Assembly (NCBI RefSeq): GCF_040371945.1
Contig: NZ_BAABWS010000002.1
Span: forward strand, 1-64,000
Source: Litorivita sp040371945
GTDB lineage: Bacteria > Pseudomonadota > Alphaproteobacteria > Rhodobacterales > Rhodobacteraceae
DNA: 64,000 nt
Reading direction: 5' to 3'
The notes below the pieces were generated by a model. The model worked only from the letters and a program-made list of their open reading frames with translations, ran no database searches and had not been told where the DNA came from. This document shows, piece after piece, positions 8,325-17,345 of the stretch. The translations under genes were made by a program, and so were the position numbers. Within the stretch, counting starts at the first letter, position 1; the number at the start of each line of letters is the position of its first letter.

Positions 8325-9383
8325 TCAATATTGCATCGCTGCAGGCTCTTCGCTTTTGGGCGGGGTCAGCGCGGCAATGGCGCTGCTCAAAGAGACGGTG
8401 CCCACCGGCGCGCCGCTCTTGTCCACCACGGTGCAGGTGTTGCCCTCGGCGGCATTGAGCGGGGCCAAAGCCGCCTCCAGCGAGGTGTCGGCCGCGATCT
8501 GCGCTCCCGTGCCCGAGGGCACGCCGCGCTTCATGATCGAGCGCACCTTGATCACCTTGGAGCGGTTGATGTCGCGGATGAAATCCGTGATGTAATCATC
8601 CGCCGGTTTCATGATGATCTGCTGCGGATCGCCCTCTTGGATCACCGCGCCATCGCGCAAAATCGCGATGTTGTCACCAATGCGCAAAGCTTCATCAAGA
8701 TCGTGGGTGATGAAGATGATGGTCTTATGCAGCTCCTCTTGCAGGTCGAGAAGGATGTTTTGCATATCGGTGCGGATGAGCGGATCAAGCGCCGAAAACG
8801 CCTCGTCCATCAGCAGGATTTCCGCATCCGTCGCCAAGGCGCGGGCAAGGCCGACGCGTTGCTGCATCCCGCCCGAAAGCTGCCCCGGATAGTGGTCCTC
8901 GAACCCCGCCAATCCCACACGTTCGATCCAGCGGGCCGAACGCTCATGCGCCTCGCCATCGGCCACGCCTTGGATTTTCAGCCCGTATTCGACGTTCTGC
9001 TGCACCGTGCGGTGCGGCAAAAGCGCGAATTTCTGGAACACCATCGAGGTTTTGAACCGCCGCAAATCGCGCAGCGCCGCCTCGTCCATCGACAAAACAT
9101 CCGCCCCGTCGATCCAGATTTCGCCCGCAGTGGGCTCGATCAAACGGTTGATATGGCGGATCAGCGTCGATTTGCCCGACCCAGACAGGCCCATGATGAC
9201 CTGAATCTTACGCTCGGGGATTTCCAGCGAGATGTTGTTAAGGCCCAAAACATGACCGTGCTTTTCCAAAAGCTCCGGCTTGCCCATGCCTTCTTGGACC
9301 TCGCCGATGACGCTTTGCGGGTCATCGCCAAAGACCTTGTAGAGGTTCTTGATTTTAACTTTGATGTTCTCTTGATCAGCCAT
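8325..9383 (-). CDS. proV: Glycine betaine/proline ABC transporter ATPase
   Basis: A 352-residue ATP-binding subunit of a ProU/OpuA-type osmolyte importer. Walker A GLSGSGKST (65-73), signature LSGGM (169-173) and Walker B ILLMDEAFSALD (189-200) are intact. The N-terminal ~55 residues contain the ProV-specific lead (IKNLYKVFG), and after the ATPase there is a degenerate CBS-like region (about 285-345) of the kind that senses ionic strength in OpuA. The ATG at 9383 was chosen because GGAGG lies just upstream. The start overlaps the proW stop by 8 bp, indicating coupled translation. Confidence 0.93.
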   Translation of the reverse strand: MADQENIKVKIKNLYKVFGDDPQSVIGEVQEGMGKPELLEKHGHVLGLNNISLEIPERKIQVIMGLSGSGKSTLIRHINRLIEPTAGEIWIDGADVLSMDEAALRDLRRFKTSMVFQKFALLPHRTVQQNVEYGLKIQGVADGEAHERSARWIERVGLAGFEDHYPGQLSGGMQQRVGLARALATDAEILLMDEAFSALDPLIRTDMQNILLDLQEELHKTIIFITHDLDEALRIGDNIAILRDGAVIQEGDPQQIIMKPADDYITDFIRDINRSKVIKVRSIMKRGVPSGTGAQIAADTSLEAALAPLNAAEGNTCTVVDKSGAPVGTVSLSSAIAALTPPKSEEPAAMQY

Positions 9384-10263
9384 GATCGCCTCCATTGCGG
9401 TGGGCCTGCAAGCGGCGGCCATAGCTTTGCGTGACGCGGTCGATGATGATCGCCAGCACCACAATCGCCAGCCCGTTCATCAGGCCAAGCGCCAGATATT
9501 GGTTTGAAATCGCGCGCAAAACCGGCACGCCCAAACCTTTGACGCCGATCATCGAGGCAATCACCACCATCGACAGCGCCATCATGATCGTCTGGTTAAC
9601 ACCTGCGAAAATATTGGGCAGGGCCAGCGGGATTTGCACCCCGAAGAGCTTTTGTCGGTAGTTGGCGCCAAAGGCATCGGCGGCCTCCAGAACCTCGCGG
9701 TCCACAAGGCGGATGCCAAGGTTGGTCAGGCGCACAATCGGCGGCACCGCATAGATGCACACGGCCAAAAGCCCCGGAACCTTGCCAATGCCCAAAAGCA
9801 TGACAACAGGGATCAGATAGACAAAAGACGGAATGGTTTGCATGATGTCCAGAACCGGCGTGATCAGCGATTGCGCACGGTTATAGCGCGCCATCAAGAT
9901 GCCGATGGGAATGCCCACCGCGATACAGACCATCGTGGCGACCAGAACAATGGCCAGCGTTGCCATCGTGTCTTCCCACATGCCCAGATATCCAATGGCC
10001 AAAAAGGCCAAAACCGCACCAACGGTGATCTTCCAGCTGCGCGAGCCGAGGTAGGAAAAACCCGCAACCACGGCCAGAATGATCGGCCAAGGCGTGGCAA
10101 GAAGCAGCCGCTCGAACCAGATCATGAATTGCAAAAGCGGATTGAAGAACGCCTCGAGGCTCTCGCCATAGGCGCGTGAAAATTCGCGAAAGCTCGCGTC
10201 GATACCCTTTTTCAGGTCGCGCAGATCGGTGCGCCCCATCTCGGGAAATTCGGTCCAACTCAT
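9376..10263 (-). CDS. proW: Glycine betaine/proline ABC transporter permease
   Basis: A 295-residue inner-membrane permease. An N-terminal amphipathic region of ~50 residues is followed by a hydrophobic helix and the six-helix BPD_transp_1 core. The EAA-type loop appears as EAADAFGANYRQKLFGVQIP (about 195-215). It partners ProV (overlapping downstream) and ProX (upstream). An intrinsic terminator lies between proX and proW, so this gene is probably expressed at a lower level by read-through. The RBS before the ATG is weak. Confidence 0.93.
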   Translation of the reverse strand: MSWTEFPEMGRTDLRDLKKGIDASFREFSRAYGESLEAFFNPLLQFMIWFERLLLATPWPIILAVVAGFSYLGSRSWKITVGAVLAFLAIGYLGMWEDTMATLAIVLVATMVCIAVGIPIGILMARYNRAQSLITPVLDIMQTIPSFVYLIPVVMLLGIGKVPGLLAVCIYAVPPIVRLTNLGIRLVDREVLEAADAFGANYRQKLFGVQIPLALPNIFAGVNQTIMMALSMVVIASMIGVKGLGVPVLRAISNQYLALGLMNGLAIVVLAIIIDRVTQSYGRRLQAHRNGGDHG

Positions 10264-10297
10264 GGCTGGCCCCCCGTATTATTGTTGTTTTGCTTGC

Positions 10298-10330
10298 AAA
10301 AAACCCGCGCCGGAGAAGCTCCGGCGCGGG
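10298..10330 (-). terminator. Intercistronic terminator between proX and proW
   Basis: A perfect 12-bp stem (10304-10315 / 10319-10330) with an AAG loop is followed on the minus strand by TTTTTT (10298-10303). It sits 22 bp after the proX stop and 35 bp before proW. It should attenuate transcription into proWV and stabilise the proX mRNA. Confidence 0.85.
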
Positions 10331-10352
10331 CGGTATGTCTCATCTCAAACGC

Positions 10353-11360
10353 TTAGAGCGCCGATTTGATCTTTTCTGCCACATCGGCGGGGACCCATTT
10401 GGTCCAGATGTCTTGATGCTTTTCGAGGAATTCGAAAGCCGCATCTTCACCGCCGGCTTGGTTGTCGGCCATGTAAACGAGCATTTCGTTCATGATCGGG
10501 CCGGGGAAGACGCGTGTGCCAAGGTAATCCACCGCAGGGCCGCCAGCTTCTTTAAAGCGGTCGGTGATCACCGAGTTCACTTCCGAAACGGTCCATGCGG
10601 TCGGCTTGGGATCGGCGCAATCCTGTTCGGCCAAGGCAACGCAGCCGTCCCAGTTTTCGCGGCCCGCAAATTCCGCCTCGAAGGGCAGCATTTTCATGCC
10701 GTATTTGCCGATGATCGCCGTGGGCGACCAGTAGTAGCCGAACCAGTTCTCGTCGCGCTCGACAGCCTTGGCCATCGATCCGTCCAGACCCGCAGCAGAA
10801 CCCGGATCAACCAGAACCCAGCCTTTGTCTTCCATGCCAAAGGCGCGGTAGAGGTTGGCATTCACCAACTGGCAGCCCCAACCGGCGGGGCAGCCGACGA
10901 AGGCGCCCTTGGAGGCATCTTCGGCATAGGGGAAGAGGTCAGGCCGCGCGAGCAGCTTTTCAACCGTGTCCAATTCGGGGTGATCGGCGGCAAATTTCGG
11001 TGTCACCCACCAGCCTTCGCCAAGTTCGGTGATCGGACCGTCGTTGACCGCATGCAAACGGCCTTCGCCGATCGCCGCCATGAGCGGATCACGCACCGCG
11101 TTGATCCAAAGCTCGCCTGCGACATCGGGCTCGCCCTTTTCGTTCATCGAGGCAAAGGTCGTGGTCGTCGCACCTGGGATCAGCTCGACATCACAGCCAT
11201 AGCCCTCTTCCAGAATGATTTTGTCGACATTGGCCATCATCTCGGCCGAGGCCCAGTTCATTTCCGCCATGGTGACGCGGCCGCAGTCTTCGGCCGCAGC
11301 AGCACCCATAGATGCAAAAAGTCCAAGCGCGGAGGCCGCGAGTGTATAGTTGATTTTCAT
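10353..11360 (-). CDS. proX: Glycine betaine-type periplasmic binding protein
   Basis: A 335-residue substrate-binding protein of the OpuAC family. Residues 1-~22 form a Sec signal peptide ending AAAA|ED. The mature part starts with MAEMNWASAEMMANV and carries GELWINAVRD and several Trp/Tyr segments typical of quaternary-amine cages (GEGWWVTP, NWFGYYWSP). It is the first gene of the proXWV operon. The start at 11360 was preferred to the ATG 12 bp upstream because of signal-peptide shape. In marine relatives such systems also take choline or DMSP, which the sequence cannot exclude. Confidence 0.9.
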   Translation of the reverse strand: MKINYTLAASALGLFASMGAAAAEDCGRVTMAEMNWASAEMMANVDKIILEEGYGCDVELIPGATTTTFASMNEKGEPDVAGELWINAVRDPLMAAIGEGRLHAVNDGPITELGEGWWVTPKFAADHPELDTVEKLLARPDLFPYAEDASKGAFVGCPAGWGCQLVNANLYRAFGMEDKGWVLVDPGSAAGLDGSMAKAVERDENWFGYYWSPTAIIGKYGMKMLPFEAEFAGRENWDGCVALAEQDCADPKPTAWTVSEVNSVITDRFKEAGGPAVDYLGTRVFPGPIMNEMLVYMADNQAGGEDAAFEFLEKHQDIWTKWVPADVAEKIKSAL

Positions 11361-11737
11361 GTAATCTCTCATCTCTCGTGAGTTTAGCCTAAAACGCCCT
11401 CCCTTGAACGTCTCAGGTCACCACCCCTCACGGGCGATTTCTTCTGATCGCGGGGACAAATCTTTGGTGTTCCCGCCTCTGAAGCACGGCAGCATGACAC
11501 CATAGCTGGGCATGAATATCAACCCAAACCGCGTAACTCCTATGTGACCTAGGGGCAGGCGCCGCCGCCGCCGCAATCGCCAAACTCCATGGAATTTGCG
11601 AGTAAATAAGGCTATACAAGCCCCCAAAGGGCGCGTATGAGCGGGCGCTTGGTGCCATATGCGCCGCCCGCCGCGCAAAAGCGCCGACCCATGCCCGCCC
11701 CAAACCGACCGCCCATCCTGAAAAGAGAGTTCTGCCC
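11361..11737. other. Divergent intergenic region, proX / RNA helicase
   Basis: About 377 bp between two divergently oriented genes. It must contain the promoters for proXWV and the helicase. Short open frames here have no RBS or family resemblance. I see no convincing consensus promoter or operator. Confidence 0.5.
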
Positions 11738-14008
11738 GTGATCGAAGCCGCCGTGATCCCGACCCTTGCCGCCGCTCTGGCTGCCCAAGGCTACGAAAGC
11801 CTTACACCGGTGCAAGAAGCGGTGCTCGACCCCGCGCTTGCCGAGGCCGACCTTCTGGTCTCGGCGCAAACCGGATCGGGCAAAACCGTGGGCTTCGGCC
11901 TCGCCATTGCGCCGACGATCTTGCAAGAGGATGGCCGTTTTGGCCGCGCCGCCGCGCCTTTGGCGCTGGTCATCGCGCCGACCCGCGAATTGGCCATGCA
12001 GGTGAAACGCGAATTGCTCTGGCTTTATGGTCAGGCGGGGGCGGTTGTCGCCTCTTGCGTGGGCGGTATGGACATGCGCGACGAACGCCGCGCCCTCGAG
12101 CGCGGCGCGCATATCGTCGTCGCCACGCCAGGCCGTTTGGTCGATCACGTCAAACGCGGCACGATTGATCTGGATGATATCCGCGCCGTGGTTCTGGACG
12201 AGGCCGACGAGATGCTCGATCTGGGCTTTCGCGAGGATCTGGAGTTTATCTTGTCGGAATCGCCCGACAGCCGCCGCACATTGATGTTCTCGGCCACCGT
12301 GCCCAAAACCATCGCGCAACTGGCGAAATCCTATCAAAAAGACGCGCAGCGCATCACCACCGCAGGCGAGGCGCGCCAGCACTCCGATATCGAATACCGC
12401 GCGCTGCAAGTCGCGCCGCAAGACGCCGAAAACGCCATCATCAACGTGCTGCGCTTTTTCGAGGCGCCCAATGCCATCGTGTTCTGCAACACCCGCGCTA
12501 TGGTCGCGCGGATGACCTCGCGCCTGTCCAACCGCGGCTTTTCCGTTGTGGCCCTGTCGGGCGAATTGACCCAGACCGAGCGCAGCAACGCGCTTCAGGC
12601 CATGCGCGACGGGCGCGCCCGCGTTTGCGTGGCCACTGATGTGGCGGCGCGCGGCATCGATTTGCCCAACCTCGAATTGGTGGTCCACGCCGAATTGCCA
12701 TCGAACCACGAAACCTTGCTGCACCGTTCGGGCCGCACGGGCCGCGCGGGGCGCAAGGGCGTCTCCGCCCTGATCGTGCCGCCCAAAGTGCGCAAAAAGG
12801 CCGAGCGCCTTTTGCATTTCGCCAAGCTGGAGGCCACATGGGCCGCGCCGCCCTCGGCCGCCGAAGTGGCCGAAAAGGACGAAGCGCGCTTGCTCTCCGA
12901 TCCGGTCTGGGCCGAAGCGGTGACCCCCGAAGAAAGCGCCTTTGCCGATAAATTGCTCGCCATGCACGAGCCGCAAGAGATCGCCGCCGCCTATTTGCGC
13001 CTCTATCGCACCCGCCAATCGGCGCCCGAAGAACTGGCCGATCCCGACAGCCGCCCCGAGCGCCGCCCCGCCACGCAATTCGGCCCTGGCGTGTGGTTTT
13101 CGGTCTCGATCGGGCGCAACAAGAACGCCGAGCCGCGCTGGCTCTTGCCGCTGATTTGCCGCATGGGCGGATTGACCAAGGACGACATCGGCGCGATCCG
13201 CATCCAGCCGACCGAGACCTATTTCGAAATCTTGGAAAGCAGCGCCGACGGGTTTGTCGCCTCCTTGGGCGATCCGATGGAGCTTGAAGAAGGCGGCAAG
13301 GTCAAACGTATTGACGGGACGCCGGAATTCGCGCCGCAAGAGCGCGGTCCCAAACGGTTTGGCGACAAACCTGCGGGCGGCAAACGCTTTGACAAACCGC
13401 GCGGCGATAAACCCTACGGGGATAAGCCGCGGGGCGATAAAAAGCCTTACGGCGACAAAAAATCCTTTGGCGACAAAAAGCCTTACGCTGACAAAAAGCC
13501 CTATGCTGACAAGCCGCGCGGCGACAAGCCCGCCAAGGGTTACGACCCGCTGGACAGCGGCGCGCAAGAGCGCAAACCGCGCCACGTCAAAGACAAAGAA
13601 GGCAATACACCTGGCAAGACGAAACGCGTCTGGAACGCCGAGGCCGCGCCCTATCCCACGCCCAAGGGCGATGCAAAACCGCGCGGGGCGGACAAGCCTG
13701 CGGGCGGTAAATCGGGCGGCAAACCGGCGGGCAGCGGCAAGGGGGCGGCGAAATATGGCGCCAAACCTGCGGGGAAATTCGGCGGCAAGCCCGATGGCAA
13801 ACCGGCGGGTAAACCAACGGGCAAGGCTGCGGGCAAACCGCGCGCTGATGCCAGCGATGCCTCCAAACGCTTTAGCCCCGACGGCAAACCCGCCAAGCCC
13901 CGCGCCGGATCGAAATTCGCCGGTAAAACGGGCGGAAAACCCGCGGGGAAAGGCAAGGGTAAACCGCCCGCCAAAGGCGGCAACGCGGTCCCGCGCCGCA
14001 GCAAATAA
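11738..14008 (+). CDS. DEAD-box ATP-dependent RNA helicase with long basic tail
   Basis: A 756-residue helicase starting at GTG. Core motifs: AQTGSGKT (43-50), PTRELAMQ (81-88), DEADEMLD (154-161), SAT (185-187), ATDVAARGID (~299) and HRSGRTGRAGRKG (~329-341). A DbpA-type RNA-binding domain follows (~450-515). From ~530 to the end is a Lys/Gly/Pro/Ala-rich disordered tail with repeats such as GDKPYGDK and GGKPAGKP. This resembles DeaD/CsdA, which helps ribosome assembly and cold adaptation. The tail is longer than in E. coli homologues. A terminator with a UUCG loop follows. The long minus-strand frame across it is a composition artefact. Confidence 0.92.
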   Translation: MIEAAVIPTLAAALAAQGYESLTPVQEAVLDPALAEADLLVSAQTGSGKTVGFGLAIAPTILQEDGRFGRAAAPLALVIAPTRELAMQVKRELLWLYGQAGAVVASCVGGMDMRDERRALERGAHIVVATPGRLVDHVKRGTIDLDDIRAVVLDEADEMLDLGFREDLEFILSESPDSRRTLMFSATVPKTIAQLAKSYQKDAQRITTAGEARQHSDIEYRALQVAPQDAENAIINVLRFFEAPNAIVFCNTRAMVARMTSRLSNRGFSVVALSGELTQTERSNALQAMRDGRARVCVATDVAARGIDLPNLELVVHAELPSNHETLLHRSGRTGRAGRKGVSALIVPPKVRKKAERLLHFAKLEATWAAPPSAAEVAEKDEARLLSDPVWAEAVTPEESAFADKLLAMHEPQEIAAAYLRLYRTRQSAPEELADPDSRPERRPATQFGPGVWFSVSIGRNKNAEPRWLLPLICRMGGLTKDDIGAIRIQPTETYFEILESSADGFVASLGDPMELEEGGKVKRIDGTPEFAPQERGPKRFGDKPAGGKRFDKPRGDKPYGDKPRGDKKPYGDKKSFGDKKPYADKKPYADKPRGDKPAKGYDPLDSGAQERKPRHVKDKEGNTPGKTKRVWNAEAAPYPTPKGDAKPRGADKPAGGKSGGKPAGSGKGAAKYGAKPAGKFGGKPDGKPAGKPTGKAAGKPRADASDASKRFSPDGKPAKPRAGSKFAGKTGGKPAGKGKGKPPAKGGNAVPRRSK

Positions 14009-14027
14009 GCCCCTTATAAATAAGGTC

Positions 14028-14060
14028 ATAAAGGTCGCTTCGGCGGCCTTTATGCGTTTT
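14028..14060 (+). terminator. Intrinsic terminator with UUCG tetraloop
   Basis: An 11-bp stem (14028-14038 / 14043-14053, one G-U pair) closed by TTCG, followed by TTTT at 14057-14060, 20 bp after the helicase stop. Confidence 0.8.
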
Positions 14061-14150
14061 CGCGGATAGGGATTGAAGCGCGGCAAAGCCGCCCAAATCA
14101 AGCGCAATGGCGCATGAAAACGGGGTGCCAGTAGTGCCGCAGGGGAGGGA

Positions 14151-14224
14151 TGGAGCGGGCGGCGGGAATCGAACCCGCGTCATTAGCTTGGAAGGCTAAG
14201 GTCTTACCATTACACAACGCCCGC
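14151..14224 (-). tRNA. tRNA-Gly (anticodon TCC)
   Basis: The minus strand folds as a complete cloverleaf: acceptor stem GCGGGCG / CGCCCGC, D-arm with TAATGGTAA, anticodon stem TTAGC / GCTAA around CTTCCAA (anticodon TCC), and a T-arm with GGTTCGATTCC. The discriminator is T, and the 3' CCA is encoded (14151-14153). Length is 71 nt plus CCA. Confidence 0.97.
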
Positions 14225-14422
14225 TCAGGGCAAGCGAGGCGGGGCGCCTCGCATGTGCTGGCCCCGAATTACACGCTGGCGCGCCGCGCTTCAAGGGGTT
14301 TTGCGCAAGGATTTGCCCCTGCGCCGCATTTGGCGCGTGCTGCGTGGCTGCGGCTTGCGGGAGGGCGGCCATTGAGGGCGCTGGGGCAGGGCTGGAGCAG
14401 AGCAGGGGGCAGGGCCGCGCCC

Positions 14423-15826
14423 CTAACGCAGCGCCCCCCAAAGATCATATTCGCCCGCCTCATCGACCTCGACGGTGACGATTTGCCCGACCTGCAACCC
14501 TTCGGTGCCCTCGTCGATAAACAGGTTGCCGTCGATCTCGGGCGCGTCGGATTTGGTGCGGCAGGTGGCGATGCCGTCGGCGTCGATGTCGTCGACGATG
14601 ACCTCCATCACGCGGCCCACTTTGGCCGCCAGCTTGGCTTCGGAAATCGCCTGCGCCTTTTCCATAAAACGGTCCCAGCGCTCTTGCTTAAGTTCGGCGG
14701 GCACATGATCGGGCAGATCGTTGGACCGTGCTCCGGCGACATTTTCGTATTGAAAACAACCCACTCGGTCGAGTTGGGCCTCGTCCATCCAATCGAGAAG
14801 GTGCTGGAATTCGGCCTCCGTCTCACCGGGATAGCCGACGATAAAGGTCGAGCGCAGGGTGATATCGGGGCAAATGTCGCGCCATGCTTTGATCTCGGTG
14901 AGGGTTTTCGACCCCGCCGCAGGGCGCGCCATGCGTTTGAGAACATCAGGGTGGCTGTGCTGGAAGGGGATGTCGAGATAGGGCAAAAGCGCATTGGCCG
15001 GATCGGCCATCAGCGGGATCAACTCGCGCACATGCGGGTAGGGATAGACATAATGCAGCCGCACCCAAAGGTCCGATTGCGGGCCAAGAGCGCCCAATTC
15101 GCGGGCCAGATCGGTGATATGGCTGCGCACCTCGCGGCCCTGCCACTCATGGGCCGAATACTTGCGGTCCAGCCCGTAGGCCGAGGTGTCTTGCGAGATC
15201 ACCAAGAGTTCGCGCACCCCGCTTTGCACCAGCTTTTCCGCCTCGCGCAGCACCGCATGCACCGGTCGCGAGGCCAGTTTCCCGCGCATGTCGGGGATGA
15301 TGCAGAATTTGCACTTGTGGTTGCAACCCTCTGAAATTTTTAGGTAACTATAGTGGCGCGGGGTGAGTTTGACGCCGCTGGCGGGCATCAGGTCGACAAA
15401 GGGATCGGGGTCGGGCGGCACGGCGGCATGCACCGCATCGAGCACCTGTTCATATTGGTGCGGGCCGGTGACGGCGAGCACGCGCGGATGGGTGCCGCGA
15501 ATGTAATCTTCCTCGGCGCCGAGGCATCCGGTGACGATGACCTTGCCGTTTTCATTGAGCGCCTCGCCGATGGCTTCGAGGCTTTCGGCCTTGGCGCTGT
15601 CGAGAAACCCGCAGGTGTTGACCACCACTGCATCGGCGCCCGCGTAATCGGCGCTGATCCCGTAACCTTCGGCGCGCAGGCGGGTCAAAATCCGCTCGCT
15701 ATCGACCAAAGCCTTGGGACAGCCGAGCGAGACCATGCCGATGGTCGGCTGGCCGCTGCGGGGGGCATCGGAGATCTTGGCGCGCGGCGCAAGGTCGGGG
15801 CGGAGGTTTGGCGGGTTGCTGCTCAT
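14423..15826 (-). CDS. rimO: Ribosomal protein S12 methylthiotransferase RimO
   Basis: A 467-residue radical-SAM methylthiotransferase that adds a methylthio group to an Asp of ribosomal protein S12. The N-terminal MTTase domain binds one iron-sulfur cluster through Cys36, Cys72 and Cys101; the radical-SAM CxxxCxxC is at 168, 172 and 175 (SEGCNHKCKFC). A TRAM domain ends the protein. The start at 15826 gives the usual family length with a ~25-residue lead; a much longer upstream frame is GC-rich noise. It lies 62 bp from an unusual 11-bp repeat array upstream. Confidence 0.95.
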   Translation of the reverse strand: MSSNPPNLRPDLAPRAKISDAPRSGQPTIGMVSLGCPKALVDSERILTRLRAEGYGISADYAGADAVVVNTCGFLDSAKAESLEAIGEALNENGKVIVTGCLGAEEDYIRGTHPRVLAVTGPHQYEQVLDAVHAAVPPDPDPFVDLMPASGVKLTPRHYSYLKISEGCNHKCKFCIIPDMRGKLASRPVHAVLREAEKLVQSGVRELLVISQDTSAYGLDRKYSAHEWQGREVRSHITDLARELGALGPQSDLWVRLHYVYPYPHVRELIPLMADPANALLPYLDIPFQHSHPDVLKRMARPAAGSKTLTEIKAWRDICPDITLRSTFIVGYPGETEAEFQHLLDWMDEAQLDRVGCFQYENVAGARSNDLPDHVPAELKQERWDRFMEKAQAISEAKLAAKVGRVMEVIVDDIDADGIATCRTKSDAPEIDGNLFIDEGTEGLQVGQIVTVEVDEAGEYDLWGALR

Positions 15827-16175
15827 GGCGCGGATATAGACCGATGTGCGGGGTCTGGGAAGGGGGCGCGGACGGGCGTTTTGGCCTGTCGGTATCACGT
15901 CGGTATTTTGTCGGTATCGCGTCGGTGCGGTTTTGGCCAAGGCGCGCGGCGCGCAAGACGGGGGGGCAGGGGGCCGAAGACAGGGGAGTGAGACAGAGGC
16001 GCGAGACAGGGGCGCAAGACAGGGGGCCGAAGACAGGCGCCACCGACGCGGGCCTGAGGCGCGGGCCTGAGACGCGGGCGCGAAGACGGCGGGCGAAGAA
16101 AGCCGGAGCAAGGCTGGCGCTGTGAAACCGGCGGCCTGCTTTTGGCACTTCGAAAACCTACGCCGGCCCGAGATG
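15827..16175. other. Intergenic region with short repeats upstream of rimO
   Basis: About 350 bp between the luciferase-like gene stop and the rimO start, both on the minus strand. It holds the 11-bp array at 15888-15928 and then (15955-16110) a purine-rich stretch with many loose copies of GACAGGGG / GAAGACAGG / CGCGGGCCTGA. No open frame here has an RBS or recognisable product. Confidence 0.7.
15888..15928. repeat. 11-bp tandem array GTCGGTATNNN
   Basis: Four copies in exact 11-bp register begin at 15888, 15899, 15910 and 15921; the last one has GTCGGTGC. The complement is ATACCGAC, the same unit found as a four-copy, 11-bp-period array at 63397-63440. Confidence 0.9.
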
Positions 16176-17165
16176 TTAGCCAAGCGCCCGCATCGCCTGC
16201 GCGGCGATGGCAAAGGAGGCTTTGCGCGCCGCGTGGTCGTGGATCTGGCCGGTGATGATTACTTCGTCGGGGCGGAATGTATCGATCAGTTGCGCCAGTT
16301 GCTCTTGCACCATCTCGGGCGTGCCGCAAGCGGTGCAGGCCAGCGCCTGTTCGACCCCCGCCAGAATGCGCGGATCGGTGCCTTTGGCAAAATCCGCATC
16401 GGGGCGCGGCAAGGGGCCAGGGCGGCCGCTGCGCAGGTTGATAAAGGCTTGCTGCATCGAGGTGCGCAGCAATTGCGCCTCGGCCTCGCTCTGCGCGCCA
16501 AAGACATTGAGCGCCATCATCGCATGGGGCGCATCGAGCTGCTTCGAGGGGCGAAAATCGCGCCGGTAGACATATAACGCCTCCTCCAGAGCCGCAGGGG
16601 CGAAATGCGAGGCAAAGGCATAGGGCAGGCCAAGCGCTGCGGCCAGCTGCGCGCCAAACAGCGAAGAGCCGAGGATCCAGACCGGCACATGGGTCCCTTC
16701 GCCCGGCACGGCGCGCACCTTGGCCGCCTCATTGGGATCGCCCAGATAGCCGATGAGTTCGGCCACATCGCGCGGAAAGCCCGACCCGTCGTCATGGGCA
16801 TGGCGCAGCGCCCGCGCGGTCAGCATATCGGTCCCTGGCGCGCGGCCAAGGCCCAGATCGATGCGGTCCGGATACATCGTCGCCAGCGTGCCAAAGGCTT
16901 CGGCCACCATCAAAGGCGCGTGATTGGGCAACATGATGCCCCCCGCCCCGACGCGGATGGTTTTGGTATGGGCGGCGACCTGACCGATCAAAACCGCCGT
17001 TGCGGCGCTGGCGATGCCGCGCATGTTGTGATGTTCGGCCAGCCAGTAGCGCGTAAAGCCGAGGGTTTCGGCATGGCGGGCCAGATCGACGGTATTGGCC
17101 AAAGCATCCGCAGGGGTGAAGCCCGCCGGAACCGGAGACAGATCGAGAAGAGAGAAGGGGGTCAT
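16176..17165 (-). CDS. Luciferase-like flavin-dependent monooxygenase
   Basis: A 329-residue LLM-class oxidoreductase of the YhbW-type group (single-component bacterial-luciferase fold). Typical segments are SLLDLSPVPAG at the start, RYWLAEHHNM (~39-48), VGAGGIMLPNHAPL (~72-85) and DLGLGRAPGTD (~103-113), which together line the FMN/F420-type TIM barrel. Substrate and physiological role are unknown for most of these proteins. The RBS AAAGGACGG precedes the ATG. It is probably not co-transcribed with rimO given the 350-bp gap. Confidence 0.88.
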   Translation of the reverse strand: MTPFSLLDLSPVPAGFTPADALANTVDLARHAETLGFTRYWLAEHHNMRGIASAATAVLIGQVAAHTKTIRVGAGGIMLPNHAPLMVAEAFGTLATMYPDRIDLGLGRAPGTDMLTARALRHAHDDGSGFPRDVAELIGYLGDPNEAAKVRAVPGEGTHVPVWILGSSLFGAQLAAALGLPYAFASHFAPAALEEALYVYRRDFRPSKQLDAPHAMMALNVFGAQSEAEAQLLRTSMQQAFINLRSGRPGPLPRPDADFAKGTDPRILAGVEQALACTACGTPEMVQEQLAQLIDTFRPDEVIITGQIHDHAARKASFAIAAQAMRALG

Positions 17166-17283
17166 AAGCCGTCCTTTGCGCCTGTTGCCTTTAATCTTGG
17201 GGGCGGCGGCGGCAATGACAAGGGGGGAAGACTACGGCGGGCGGATGGCGGGCAAGGCAAGGGCGGCCGCGCAGATCGGCCAA

Positions 17284-17311
17284 AGAAAAAGGCCGAACGT
17301 CACGTCCGGCC
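17284..17311 (-). terminator. Intrinsic terminator after gcrA
   Basis: A 9-bp stem with one G-U pair (17303-17311 / 17291-17299) followed on the minus strand by TTTTTC, 35 bp downstream of the gcrA stop. Confidence 0.8.
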
Positions 17312-17345
17312 CTTTGCGTCTTGCCTGTCTTACCTGTCTTGGCGC

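Noticed and set aside
11612..14107. 831-codon open frame on the minus strand
   Set aside because: It runs opposite the DEAD-box helicase, which has all motifs; the antisense product is Phe/Arg/Gly low complexity.
15888..15928. Possible CRISPR array
   Set aside because: The repeat unit is only 8 conserved bases with 3-nt spacers, far too short for CRISPR, and no cas genes are present.
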